Part shown: positions 17,131 to 25,361 of the stretch, piece after piece
Numbering within the stretch: the first letter of the stretch is position 1
How the letters are laid out: every line of letters starts with the position of its first letter
DNA from: Tissierellia bacterium
GTDB taxonomy: Bacteria > Bacillota > Clostridia > Tissierellales > Peptoniphilaceae
Length of the DNA: 64,000 nt
Direction of reading: 5' to 3'
Assembly (NCBI GenBank): GCA_030538075.1
Contig: JAUNUQ010000008.1
Span: 18,452-82,451 of the forward strand
Position numbers and translations under genes: made by a program
The notes under the pieces: model-generated
The model's database searches: none
Told to the model about the DNA's origin: nothing
What the model saw: the letters and a program-made list of their open reading frames with translations, nothing else

Positions 17131-17559
17131 ATGAAATTTGTAAATTGGTTTATCGATACAGTATACGATTTGTTGGAGTATTTGATCATGCTCCTAGTCG
17201 TCGCCATCGCCGTCATCATCATCTTATGGCGACTGGATGGACTGTTTAATGCTGACATCCCCCTCCTATCGAGCTCAAGTAAGGCAATCGAGAGCACGAT
17301 CCAGACCACAAGAGAGTCCCTCAGCGATATCTTGGGAAGCACTTCCCTCGAAGGAGAGGTGATCGAGGTTAAGATTCCAGAAAACGCCTCCTTAGAATCC
17401 ATATCCAATATCCTCTTCCAATATGGACTCATCCAGGATACAGCCAAGTTTGAGGAGTACATGAAAAACAATGATCTAATCAGCTCGATCAAGCCGGCAA
17501 CCTACGAGATCACCGTAGGAAACAGCATTGAGGAGATCGCAAAGATCATCACCCAGTAA
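17131..17559 (+). CDS. Small membrane protein with MltG/YceG-like LysM-like domain
   Basis: The 142-residue protein starts at MKFVNWF after GAAGGAG. It has one strong membrane segment (about residues 14-33), a serine-rich linker, then a domain of about 65 residues resembling the N-terminal LysM-like part of the endolytic transglycosylase MltG: a VKIPENAS strand, an ILFQYGLI helix and a PATYEITVG turn. The catalytic MltG domain with its glutamate is absent. It may be a truncated homologue or a peptidoglycan-associated accessory protein. It is monocistronic with its own promoter and terminator, and the 119-base leader carries only weak short hairpins. Confidence 0.7.
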   Translation: MKFVNWFIDTVYDLLEYLIMLLVVAIAVIIILWRLDGLFNADIPLLSSSSKAIESTIQTTRESLSDILGSTSLEGEVIEVKIPENASLESISNILFQYGLIQDTAKFEEYMKNNDLISSIKPATYEITVGNSIEEIAKIITQ

Positions 17560-17561
17560 GC

Positions 17562-17589
17562 AAAGGAGCACCGCGGTGCTCCTTTTTAG
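17562..17589. terminator. Bidirectional intrinsic terminator
   Basis: AAAGGAGCACC and GGTGCTCCTTT form an 11-bp stem closed by GC, followed by a T-run on the plus strand. On the minus strand the equivalent tail is T-rich too, so it can end both convergent transcripts. Confidence 0.9.
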
Positions 17590-18143
17590 TATCCAGTATT
17601 GACATATCCATCGATGATGGATTTCTTTGGACTGCTGTGATAGACGCCCCTCTCCACCAGACTGTTTCGAATCTCCTCCTTCATCGAATGGAGGATGACC
17701 CTGTCCCTATTTGTAACTCGAATCTCAAAGAGTCGATCCTTCAGCCGAACGGAGTTTAGGACTAGAGGATAGGCCTCGATATACTGGTCCTCCAGGAGCT
17801 CCAATAGTCTGATCGTGGCTTGATCTTTTAATTCATAATAATTGTTCATCTTGCCGATATTCTGTTCAAATACCCGGCGCCCTCGACGATCCTTCTTTTG
17901 CGCCTGTGCGATGCTGTTGCAGTATTTTGCGAGCACATTATAGTATTGGTAATTGTAGATGCAGCGCTCCACACTGTCTAATACCACATAGGGTTTCATC
18001 TGCAACCGATCGATCATCTGCAGATTTTCCTGTAAAAAGGACTTCTTGTCGATCATGCCCGCTTCCAATCGATCGATGATCTGATTTCTCATTTGAAAGA
18101 AGGTCTCAATGGCCTTGTGTTCGTTTTCCCTAAAAATCGTCAA
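17586..18143 (-). CDS. Conserved hypothetical protein, charged and helical
   Basis: The 185-residue product has no signal peptide or membrane segment, is rich in charged residues and is predicted by eye to be largely helical. A basic patch KKDRRGRR lies in the middle. No family was recognised with confidence. The start is TTG, supported by AGGGGG five bases upstream, just downstream of the terminator of the P-loop gene. The gene ends inside the bidirectional terminator. It may be read from incomplete termination of the upstream gene. Confidence 0.6.
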   Translation of the reverse strand: MTIFRENEHKAIETFFQMRNQIIDRLEAGMIDKKSFLQENLQMIDRLQMKPYVVLDSVERCIYNYQYYNVLAKYCNSIAQAQKKDRRGRRVFEQNIGKMNNYYELKDQATIRLLELLEDQYIEAYPLVLNSVRLKDRLFEIRVTNRDRVILHSMKEEIRNSLVERGVYHSSPKKSIIDGYVNTGY

Positions 18144-18154
18144 TCCTTCCCCCT

Positions 18155-18199
18155 AAAAAAAACGCACGGAAGGGGGTATTGCAGCCTCCCCTCCGTGCG
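18155..18199 (-). terminator. Intrinsic terminator after the P-loop gene
   Basis: On the minus strand a GC-rich stem (CGCACGGA with GGGG, pairing across one bulge) is followed by eight T residues. It separates the P-loop gene from the TTG-started gene downstream. Confidence 0.88.
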
Positions 18200-18207
18200 C
18201 GATTTCT

Positions 18208-18633
18208 CTATTGTGCTTCTAGCTCTACGGAGTCAGCGCGGAATTCCTCCGGCAGATCTTCCGTCGTCTTATTCATTCCCAGGAGAAACTCCACTTCGTA
18301 TTCTTTAGAAATCTCCTTCAGTCGATTGACGAGGATGGTGAAAGTGTCCAGGTTGAAATCGATGATGTCATACATGCCATCGATGTAAATCTTCTCAATA
18401 TCATAGTCGCGTGAGATGATTCCACATAGGAAACCATACATCTCCTTTGAGTTCTCGATACCAAAATTTCTCGCGTTGATCAGTCTTACGGAGTGATCCA
18501 GCGAAAAGATATGGGAATCGTCCGTGTCTATAAAGACGATATTTCCATGTCCTGTTGCCTTGTCATGATTCGCTCCATCAATCAACCATTTTGTTTTTCC
18601 ACTGCCCTTTGGGCCTAATACAAATTTAACCAT
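18208..18633 (-). CDS. Small P-loop ATPase-like protein
   Basis: The 141-residue protein starts with a Walker A motif in its first 15 residues (GPKGSGKTKW) and has a possible Walker B-like strand ending in D (KIYIDGMYDI). In Clostridia such proteins are often labelled PilT-like, but no pilus genes are nearby, so that label should not be read as function. The start MVKFVLG follows GGTGGAGG. It is a cytoplasmic nucleotide-binding protein of unknown role. Confidence 0.7.
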   Translation of the reverse strand: MVKFVLGPKGSGKTKWLIDGANHDKATGHGNIVFIDTDDSHIFSLDHSVRLINARNFGIENSKEMYGFLCGIISRDYDIEKIYIDGMYDIIDFNLDTFTILVNRLKEISKEYEVEFLLGMNKTTEDLPEEFRADSVELEAQ

Positions 18634-18662
18634 TTCAACCTCCACCTTTCAAATCCTTATAG

Positions 18663-19610
18663 TTATTTGTGACCACAGACCTTTGGTTTTAAGTAGTCAC
18701 AATGGTCTCCCTGTTCCATCCGATCAGCGATCATGCGCTCGATGATCTCGTCTCGAATAACCCACCAGCTGGATCCCCAATTGGAGAACAATGAGATCTC
18801 CTCTGGTGATCTGCCCAATAATCTCTGTATGACAATCTCTCTATCCAGGTGACGCAAGAATAGGATGGCACGCTGGATAAAGGTCTCTTTTTCGATCAAT
18901 GATAGTTCGCCCTGCACAAATTGCTCAGCAAATTTTGAACCCTCCGTAATATAGAGGGCATGGAGCTTCACTTGGTCCACTCCCAGGACCGAGATGAGCT
19001 TTGCCGTCTCCACGGCGTCAAGATCCTCATCCCCTGGTAATCCGATGAGCACGTGCACACATGTACCCAGACCAGCTGCCTTACACCTGAGAACACCATG
19101 AACGAATTCTGCAATTCCATGGCCTCGATTGATCCCGTATAGGATATGGTAATTCGCCGTCTGTAAGCCCAGCTCCATCACCACGTCCACCCCTTTTTCC
19201 CGCTGCAACTCGGACAAAAATGCCAGCTGTCCATCGGTGATGCTGTCCGGTCTCGTAGAGATATAAAGGGCGACGACCTCCTCCTCAAGAGCCTCCGAGA
19301 TCGCACTTTGAAAGGCATCATCTGTCATATAGGTATTCGTGTAATTTTGAAAATAGGCGATGAAGAGTTTCGCCTTATACTTCTTTTCGATGTACTCACG
19401 ATTGACTCGAATCTGTTCCCGAACGGATAGTGTAGTGGGAAGATTCTCAAAGGAACCGCCCTCCTCAGAACAAAAGTCACAGCCACCCTCTCCGATGGTG
19501 CCGTCCCGATTGGGGCAGCTCCCTGCCAGTTTAATGGGGAGCTTGTATACCTTTTGTCCATATCGACGAGTTAAGTAGTCCGAGTAACTTCGATAGGGAA
19601 GCCTTGTCAA
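18663..19610 (-). CDS. Radical SAM protein of the YtqA/TIGR01212 type
   Basis: The 315-residue protein has a cysteine-rich N-terminal segment (CPNRDG...CDFC) expected to hold the 4Fe-4S cluster, and later segments typical of radical SAM barrels, such as the glycine-rich ELGLQT. The reaction is not established for this family. The start is TTG overlapping the peroxiredoxin stop (TTGA), with GGAG eight bases upstream, so translation is probably coupled to the preceding gene. Confidence 0.85.
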   Translation of the reverse strand: MTRLPYRSYSDYLTRRYGQKVYKLPIKLAGSCPNRDGTIGEGGCDFCSEEGGSFENLPTTLSVREQIRVNREYIEKKYKAKLFIAYFQNYTNTYMTDDAFQSAISEALEEEVVALYISTRPDSITDGQLAFLSELQREKGVDVVMELGLQTANYHILYGINRGHGIAEFVHGVLRCKAAGLGTCVHVLIGLPGDEDLDAVETAKLISVLGVDQVKLHALYITEGSKFAEQFVQGELSLIEKETFIQRAILFLRHLDREIVIQRLLGRSPEEISLFSNWGSSWWVIRDEIIERMIADRMEQGDHCDYLKPKVCGHK

Positions 19611-20056
19611 CGAGCTCTCTCCTCCAAGAAATCCAGGACTTCTTGGGCATGCCCTTCTGCCTTAACTTTTCTGAACTCGCGGATGAGCTGTGAGTTTTCA
19701 TCAAATACAAAAGTCGATCGCTCTGTACCGATTGTGTCTTTGCCGAACATCTTCTTCTCCTTCAGTACCCCAAAGGATCGAATGGCATCACGATTTGGAT
19801 CGCTTAACAGCTCCTGTTTTAGTTCTTTCTTTTCTATAAATTTGTTATGGGAACCTAAGCTGTCCTTGCTCACGCCGACCACAACGGCTCCTAATCGGTT
19901 AAACTCCTCCGCTCTTTCACTGAACTCTAAACTTTCAATCGTACAGCCTGGAGTGTTGTCCTTGGGATAGAAATACAGGACCAACACCTTTCCACGATAG
20001 GACTCTAAGGTCTTTAAATCTCCCTCTGTACTCTCCAATCTAAAATCGTAGTTCAT
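19607..20056 (-). CDS. Thioredoxin-dependent peroxiredoxin of the Bcp/PrxQ type
   Basis: The 149-residue protein reduces hydroperoxides using thioredoxin. It has the peroxidatic cysteine in the motif PKDNTPGCTIE, and no resolving Cys five residues later, so it belongs to the group where the second cysteine is elsewhere or absent. The start at 20056 follows GGAGAATGAG and lies one base after the HAD gene stop; earlier in-frame ATGs lie inside that gene. It belongs to the operon with the HAD and radical SAM genes. Confidence 0.93.
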   Translation of the reverse strand: MNYDFRLESTEGDLKTLESYRGKVLVLYFYPKDNTPGCTIESLEFSERAEEFNRLGAVVVGVSKDSLGSHNKFIEKKELKQELLSDPNRDAIRSFGVLKEKKMFGKDTIGTERSTFVFDENSQLIREFRKVKAEGHAQEVLDFLEERAR

Positions 20057-20057
20057 C

Positions 20058-20879
20058 TCATTCTCCATAAATTTCCAATAGTTGATGGGCGATCCCCGAT
20101 TCGTCATTGGTGTATTTGGTCACCTGTTTCGCAGACTGCTGTACGATGGGCAATGCGTTTTTCATGGCGATCCCCATTCCAGCTCCGCGAATCATGGGAA
20201 GATCATTTACTTCATCGCCAAATGCTGCGATTTCCGAGGTCATCAGTCCCCTTCTCTCAGCATAATGCGAAATCGCCCGCCACTTCGTCACACCTGCATT
20301 CATGATCTCCATGATATTGTTCTTATACATCGCCGCCATGATATGATGGGATAATCCGCTGCCATAGCGATCATCTAATTCCCTCGCCATTCGGGTCAGC
20401 ACCTCTATCGAACCGGGGTAGACAATGGACAGGACCCGATCGGGGACCATCTGTTCCATCATCTGAATCCGATTGACATTGCGCACGAGATTTTTCTCGT
20501 AGCCATCGATGCGCACCTCTGGCCCAACGATGAGATCTGTACCCTCTTTGGCATAGTCAACATAGAAAAGAGCATGTAGGTCCAACTCTCTCCCCATTTG
20601 ATAGATCCTATTGACCACATCATTTTCCAGATAATCGGCGAAGATATTGCGCCCCTTTCCCGTGTCAAATAGGAGTGCTCCATTGTTTGCCACAATCGTC
20701 CTGGGGCAGTCTAGGGACTCTGTCAGTTGCATGGCGAAATCCACATGCCTGCCAGTTGCGATGAGAATTTCCACCCCTCGCTCAGAGAGATTGCGTACGG
20801 TCTGAGCCGTCATTGGATCTATGGTCTTCTGTGAAGTCAATAGGGTACCATCTAAATCAAAACAGAGTAATTTATACAA
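20058..20879 (-). CDS. HAD-superfamily Cof-type phosphatase
   Basis: The 273-residue protein has the HAD motif I DLDGTLL at residues 8-14, the type IIB cap region, the conserved lysine motif, and motif IV GDEVNDLPM near residue 217. It hydrolyses small phosphorylated metabolites; the substrate cannot be read from sequence. It is followed immediately by the peroxiredoxin gene. Confidence 0.92.
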   Translation of the reverse strand: MYKLLCFDLDGTLLTSQKTIDPMTAQTVRNLSERGVEILIATGRHVDFAMQLTESLDCPRTIVANNGALLFDTGKGRNIFADYLENDVVNRIYQMGRELDLHALFYVDYAKEGTDLIVGPEVRIDGYEKNLVRNVNRIQMMEQMVPDRVLSIVYPGSIEVLTRMARELDDRYGSGLSHHIMAAMYKNNIMEIMNAGVTKWRAISHYAERRGLMTSEIAAFGDEVNDLPMIRGAGMGIAMKNALPIVQQSAKQVTKYTNDESGIAHQLLEIYGE

Positions 20880-20904
20880 TCAGCGTGCACCCTTTCAGTG
20901 AGGA

Positions 20905-21258
20905 TTAATCCTCGACTTCGATCTCCTCATCCTCATCGCCAAAGATTTCGAAGAATACTTGGGAAGCGGTATCAAATTCCTCATCGGAATCGATGTTCTC
21001 CAAGGTGAAATCCCCATCTTGCTCCCCATCTTCTAGATAGCGATACAATAGTACCTGCTCATCATCTAAAGTCACCAGTGCCATATACTCAACATCATCC
21101 ACTTCAAAGATCCCCAACACTACGCATTCGAGTTCTGAATCGTCATTTAAAGTCAGGACGATGGTCTCGACATCGTCATAATCACCGTGGTGGTGATCAT
21201 GGTCACAGTTTTCATCATGCACATGAGGTGCATCGTTTCTCTCCATATCCTTATCCAT
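20905..21258 (-). CDS. DUF1292 (YrzB-like) acidic protein
   Basis: The 117-residue protein has a His/Asp-rich N-terminus (HDENCDHDHHH) and a DUF1292 core (TLNDDSELECVVLGIFEVDD, YMALV, LLYRY), ending in a strongly acidic tail. Function is unknown. The His-rich start might bind metal but is common in this family. It lies between the parvulin gene and the HAD gene. Confidence 0.85.
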   Translation of the reverse strand: MDKDMERNDAPHVHDENCDHDHHHGDYDDVETIVLTLNDDSELECVVLGIFEVDDVEYMALVTLDDEQVLLYRYLEDGEQDGDFTLENIDSDEEFDTASQVFFEIFGDEDEEIEVED

Positions 21259-21337
21259 CTTGTCTATTTCCCTCCTCTTTCGTTCTATGTTTATTAGTTA
21301 CCCAGAAAATCAGAAACTATCCAGTGAACATCGAAAA

Positions 21338-22108
21338 TTATTCCACTGGATTTTCCTTCCCGTAATACTTTTCGACATGATATTTCTGTTTTAATCCTTC
21401 GATGGTCTCCAAATACAGTTCCTGTTGCTTCATAGCCGTCAGTTGTCTACGGGCTTCATTTTGTGCATCTTCATGGGGAAGGCTCTGAGACTCCACTTTA
21501 TCGACTAGATGTATGATATGATAACCAAACTGCGACTGTATCGGACCCGAAATGGTTCCCACCTCCATGCTGCGAACCGCCTCTGCAAACTCAGGGACCA
21601 TCTGATCGGGCGAAAAAGTGCCTAAGCTCCCGCCCTGCTCCCTAGAGGGACAAAGGGAGATCTCCGCTGCGACGGTTTCAAAAGCTTCTCCACCATCCAC
21701 TCGGTCCTTTGCATTTTGAGCCTCTTCCTCAGTCTGTACTAGAATATGCGATGCCGTAACCTGCTCAGGAGCCGCAAAGTACATCTTATGCGAATCATAA
21801 TACTCCTCTACTTCCGTATGTGTCGGCTGGATCTGATTCATCAACAGGGACATGGCATATTGCTTGAGAAGGCTCTCTTCAGCAATCCGGCGCTGTTTCT
21901 GAAAAGCCTGGTCCTGATCCAGCTTTCGATCTACTGCATCTGCATAGAGGAGTTCCTGACTGACTAACTCCTCAGCAATGCGCTCCATACCCTCTTGACT
22001 ATTGAATTGCCTTTGCATATCTACACTGAGGCTGTTGATGAATAGCTGTACATCCTCAATTGTTATTTCTCTTCCGTTTACCCTTGCCAATACTTTCTCT
22101 TCGATCAT
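21338..22108 (-). CDS. Parvulin-type peptidyl-prolyl isomerase
   Basis: The 256-residue protein has a SurA/PrsA-like N-terminal helical region and a PpiC domain (ASHILVQTEEEA, GGSLGTFSPDQMVPEF, GYHIIHLVDK). Unlike PrsA it has no signal peptide or lipobox, so it is probably cytoplasmic. The ATG is preceded by GGGAGGAG. The gene starts 53 bp inside the 3' end of the S1-domain gene, a longer overlap than elsewhere in the window. Confidence 0.9.
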   Translation of the reverse strand: MIEEKVLARVNGREITIEDVQLFINSLSVDMQRQFNSQEGMERIAEELVSQELLYADAVDRKLDQDQAFQKQRRIAEESLLKQYAMSLLMNQIQPTHTEVEEYYDSHKMYFAAPEQVTASHILVQTEEEAQNAKDRVDGGEAFETVAAEISLCPSREQGGSLGTFSPDQMVPEFAEAVRSMEVGTISGPIQSQFGYHIIHLVDKVESQSLPHEDAQNEARRQLTAMKQQELYLETIEGLKQKYHVEKYYGKENPVE

Positions 22109-22964
22109 TGGGTCTCCTCCCGTCTTCTGTTTTTTCCACTAGATATATTCCCTTTGGATCCAGTCGGATCCGCTGTTTTCGGTACAATTTACCGAGCGCT
22201 CTCTTGAAGGAGGACTTGCTGATGCCAAACAATCGCTTGATCTCCTCCGGTGAAGAATGATCTCCAAGGTTGAGATAACCGCCGCTTTGTACTAGCTTCG
22301 CGTAGATCCTCTCCGCGTCATCGCCGATTACCAGATGAGCCCGATCTCTCAAACTCAAGAGTAGCCTGCCCTTGTCGTCTATAGATTGAACCCTCGCATC
22401 TAGATTCTCCCCCTCTGTGATTGCACCCAATAGATCCTTCTTGGGGATCATGGAATCATAGATTCCATCCACTGCTAAAAAAGCTCCCAGCTCTGGGTGA
22501 ATGCTGTAGACAATGCCCTTAACCCAATCCCTCTCCTTATAGGGGGGATTTCGTTTGAGCATGTTGCGGATCTTCATCGATGCATATAGACGCTCTCTCC
22601 CGTCAATTCGCAATGTGAATAGATAGGATTGCCCCTGCTTCGGGCGGAAGGTCTGTTCCTTAAAGGGCAAGTAGAGATCTTTTTCCAATCCCCAGTCTAA
22701 AAAGGCCCCAAAGCGGTTAACCTCTTTAACCATCAGCCGCTTCACCTCACCCAATTGAATAAAGGGGTGATTTTTAGTGGCCAATAGCTCGCCACCCTTC
22801 CCATTATACACGAAAGCAGAAATACGGCTACCCTTTTGATCCCCTTCTGTCAATTCAAATCTTGCCATACGAGCTCTCTCCCTTTTGTCTTTCCCATCGT
22901 TTAGGTAGACAGACCTCGGATCGATGGCAACAATGGTCAAATCTTGAAATATTCCTGGTTTCAA
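22056..22964 (-). CDS. S1-domain RNA-binding protein, CvfB-like
   Basis: The 302-residue protein contains consecutive S1-like modules (EVNRFGAFLDWGLEKDLYLP and a second near GAFLAVDGIYDSMIP) and a C-terminal winged-helix region (EEIKRLFGISKSSFKRALGKLYR), the layout of CvfB/YitL proteins that bind RNA and affect virulence regulators. It ends in a basic, low-complexity tail. The start is set at a TTG because AAGGAG lies six bases upstream and a hairpin sits just before it; an ATG at 23033 has no binding site and would run through that hairpin. Confidence 0.85.
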   Translation of the reverse strand: MKPGIFQDLTIVAIDPRSVYLNDGKDKRERARMARFELTEGDQKGSRISAFVYNGKGGELLATKNHPFIQLGEVKRLMVKEVNRFGAFLDWGLEKDLYLPFKEQTFRPKQGQSYLFTLRIDGRERLYASMKIRNMLKRNPPYKERDWVKGIVYSIHPELGAFLAVDGIYDSMIPKKDLLGAITEGENLDARVQSIDDKGRLLLSLRDRAHLVIGDDAERIYAKLVQSGGYLNLGDHSSPEEIKRLFGISKSSFKRALGKLYRKQRIRLDPKGIYLVEKTEDGRRPNDRRESIGKGKRKRNNN

Positions 22965-22987
22965 CTTCGTCTCCTTAAAAGTTGATG

Positions 22988-23030
22988 AGGCGCAGGTCTG
23001 CAGAGCTTTGAAGCTGGCGATCCTGCGCCC
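22988..23030 (-). terminator. GC-rich hairpin at the end of the nqr genes
   Basis: GGCGCAGG (22989-22996) pairs with CCTGCGCC (23022-23029), with an inner AGCTT/AAGCT stem. It lies between the nqrF stop and the cvfB-like start. The following T-run on the minus strand is short (CTTTT), so it may attenuate rather than end transcription. Confidence 0.55.
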
Positions 23031-23041
23031 CATAGTCTATA

Positions 23042-24139
23042 TTAGAATTTATCGTAATAAATTTTTTCCAGGGGGATGTCTTTTTGTATAAGGGATTCTG
23101 AAATAGAATCGATCATCACCGGACTACCACATAGATAGGCCGTATAATTTCCTCCCTGGTCCACATATTTTTCAATGGAGCTATTGACACGCCCCGTGTC
23201 CCCTGTCCAATTCATCTCTTCTGTTGCCCTAGATAGGGTGGGAAGGAATTTAAAATCATGCAGCTGCTCTTCCAGTTCCTTCATCTCATCCAATAGGAAT
23301 AGATCCTCCGGTGTCTTTGCACCAAAGTAGTAGCGGACACTTCGCTGGATGCCATGGTCTCTCATATGATACAGGATCGAGAGAATGGGAGCCATCCCGG
23401 TACCAGCCGCCACCAAGACCATGGGACCACCGTCGTCATCTTGATAGTAGAAATGCCCATAGGGACCATTGATGTCCACGATATCCCCTTCATTGAGATG
23501 GTAATGGACATAGGTCGTGGCGATTCCACCGGTGTAGCCGATCAAGAGCTCCAGATGCTCAGAGTCTGTCGCCGATGAAGCCACGGAATACGCACGGTAG
23601 ACCTCCTCGTCGTTGCCCTCATAAGCTGGTGCCTTCAGCTGCACATATTGACCCGGTTTAAAGGAGATCTTCTCGCCTTCCGGTAATTTAAAGCGCAGCT
23701 TTTTGATGGTAGGGGTCATCTGTGTGACCTGAACCACCTCCATCTGATATTCCTTGACATTGAAGAGCTCTTCGGGTATTTCGATCTTAATATCTTCCTT
23801 GACCTTCAACTGACAGGAGAGTCTGGTGTGATCTTCTCTCTCTTCTTCCGTCAACCAAGGTAGTTCTGTCGCTAAGACAGGTCCTCCACCTTCTAATACC
23901 CTCACTTTACAGTAACCACAAGTGCCCTTTCCGCCGCATGCAGAGGGAATGAAGATCTTCTCTTCGATCAGAGTGGACAGTAGAGAGGAGCCCCCTTCAA
24001 TCGTCATGGGCTCTCCATCGTTGATGGTTAAACTCACCTCACCATAGTCGGCAATGTATTTATCCGCAAAGCTGAGAAGGGTTGCCAGTACGATGGAGAT
24101 CAAGGTGACGATACCTGTCGTCAATAGTATTGTATTCAT
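23042..24139 (-). CDS. nqrF: Na+-translocating NADH dehydrogenase subunit F
   Basis: NqrF accepts hydride from NADH and passes electrons via FAD and a 2Fe-2S cluster into the membrane complex. The 365-residue protein has one N-terminal membrane anchor, a ferredoxin domain with cysteines 68, 74, 77 and 109 in the normal spacing, an FAD motif RAYSVASS, an NADH-binding GAGTGMAP and the C-terminal CGSPVMIDS. It is somewhat shorter than the roughly 408-residue proteobacterial subunit. GGAGGAATGGG precedes the start, 10 bp after nqrE. Having NqrF rather than RnfB/RnfC marks the locus as NQR type with NADH as donor. Confidence 0.95.
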   Translation of the reverse strand: MNTILLTTGIVTLISIVLATLLSFADKYIADYGEVSLTINDGEPMTIEGGSSLLSTLIEEKIFIPSACGGKGTCGYCKVRVLEGGGPVLATELPWLTEEEREDHTRLSCQLKVKEDIKIEIPEELFNVKEYQMEVVQVTQMTPTIKKLRFKLPEGEKISFKPGQYVQLKAPAYEGNDEEVYRAYSVASSATDSEHLELLIGYTGGIATTYVHYHLNEGDIVDINGPYGHFYYQDDDGGPMVLVAAGTGMAPILSILYHMRDHGIQRSVRYYFGAKTPEDLFLLDEMKELEEQLHDFKFLPTLSRATEEMNWTGDTGRVNSSIEKYVDQGGNYTAYLCGSPVMIDSISESLIQKDIPLEKIYYDKF

Positions 24140-24149
24140 CCCATTCCTC

Positions 24150-24740
24150 CTACGATATCTGGACGATGCCGGAGAAGCCGATAAAGGCCATCGCCATGAT
24201 CCCAGTTATGATCAAGGTGATCCCCGGTCCCCGCAGGCCCTCTGGAAGATGATTTTCGTTGATTCGCGCGCGGATTCCCGCCATGGACACAATGGCTAGA
24301 GCCCAGCCCACCCCCGATCCCAAGCCGAAGAAAGCGGTCTGGAGGAAGTTGTAGCCCCGAATGACCATGAACAGAGATACCCCGAGGATCGCACAGTTTA
24401 CTGTGATCAGCGGTAAGAAAATCCCCAGAGCATAATAGAGATTCGGCAAATATCTCTCCAAGATCATCTCCAATAGCTGTACAAAAGCTGCGATGACCAA
24501 AATGAAGATGATAAACCGCAGATACTCTAGTCCAAAGGGCACCAAGACATAGTAATATACGAAGTAGTTCAATATTGTCGTGATCGTCAGCACGAATGCA
24601 ACCGCAGTACCTAAGCCAGCAGCAGTTGGAACTTCCTTTGAGACGGCGATAAAAGAGCACATCCCCAAGAAGTTACTGAATATCATATTGCTGGTAAATA
24701 TCGAGGCAAAGAAGATCACCATTGGATGCACATCAATCAT
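24150..24740 (-). CDS. nqrE: Na+-translocating NADH dehydrogenase subunit E
   Basis: NqrE is an integral membrane subunit that with NqrD holds the intramembrane iron centre. The 196 residues form about six membrane segments. Cys28 in FLGMCSFIAVSK and Cys116 in LITVNCAILG match the two conserved cluster cysteines. The SGVGWALAIVSMAGIR and GLRGPGIT segments are closer to remembered NqrE sequences than to RnfA. The start overlaps the nqrD stop by ATGA. Confidence 0.94.
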   Translation of the reverse strand: MIDVHPMVIFFASIFTSNMIFSNFLGMCSFIAVSKEVPTAAGLGTAVAFVLTITTILNYFVYYYVLVPFGLEYLRFIIFILVIAAFVQLLEMILERYLPNLYYALGIFLPLITVNCAILGVSLFMVIRGYNFLQTAFFGLGSGVGWALAIVSMAGIRARINENHLPEGLRGPGITLIITGIMAMAFIGFSGIVQIS

Positions 24741-25360
24741 TTCGTCTTAACCTCCCCTTCTTTCTTATTACGGCGTTCTGTCGCCACCCACATGATCAAT
24801 GCCAAGAGAAAGAAGGCACCGGGAGGCATGATCATCATCGTCCACGGCGTCCAGTTCGCAGGTGCTACCTGAATGCCAAATAGGGTGCCAAAGCCTAGAA
24901 ACTCACGAACGACCGCAATCATCAAAAGTACAATCGTGTAGCCCAGTCCCGATGCAGCTCCGTCTATGAAGGACGAGATGGGGTCATTGGAAATCGCATA
25001 TGCCTCTGCCCTACCCATGATGATACAGTTGGTGATGATCAATCCGACATAAGGACCCAAAGCCCTGCTCATCTCTGGCATATAAGCCTGTAAGAAGATA
25101 TCTACGATGATGACATAGACGGAGATGATCAACACCTGTACCATCATCCGGATATGCCCAGGGGTGTGATCCTTTAAGAGGGATACGGTAAAGGAGGACA
25201 GGGCAGTTACAAACATCAATGCCACGCCCATGATCAACGAGTTCATCATCAGGTTGGTAACGGCCAATGCAGAGCAGATCCCGATGACCTGAAAGATGAT
25301 GGGATTCTCTGCTATTAGGCCATCCATCAAAATCTTCTTGGGGTTCAGTTTCTTCGCCAT
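24737..25360 (-). CDS. nqrD: Na+-translocating NADH dehydrogenase subunit D
   Basis: NqrD is the pseudo-symmetric partner of NqrE. The 207-residue membrane protein has Cys29 (GICSALAVTN) and Cys112 (LIITNCIIMGRAEAYA), the same positions reported for the Vibrio cholerae subunit, and the NqrD-type segment IDGAASGLGYT. It is one base from nqrC and overlaps nqrE, so all membrane subunits are probably made together. Confidence 0.94.
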   Translation of the reverse strand: MAKKLNPKKILMDGLIAENPIIFQVIGICSALAVTNLMMNSLIMGVALMFVTALSSFTVSLLKDHTPGHIRMMVQVLIISVYVIIVDIFLQAYMPEMSRALGPYVGLIITNCIIMGRAEAYAISNDPISSFIDGAASGLGYTIVLLMIAVVREFLGFGTLFGIQVAPANWTPWTMMIMPPGAFFLLALIMWVATERRNKKEGEVKTK

Positions 25361-25361
25361 A

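Noticed and set aside
18208..18633. PilT pilus-retraction ATPase
   Set aside because: The protein is 141 residues, with only a Walker A motif in common, and there are no pilus genes nearby.
24136..24660. A 174-codon frame inside nqrE
   Set aside because: It is an alternative frame of a well-supported membrane subunit with coupled start and stop.
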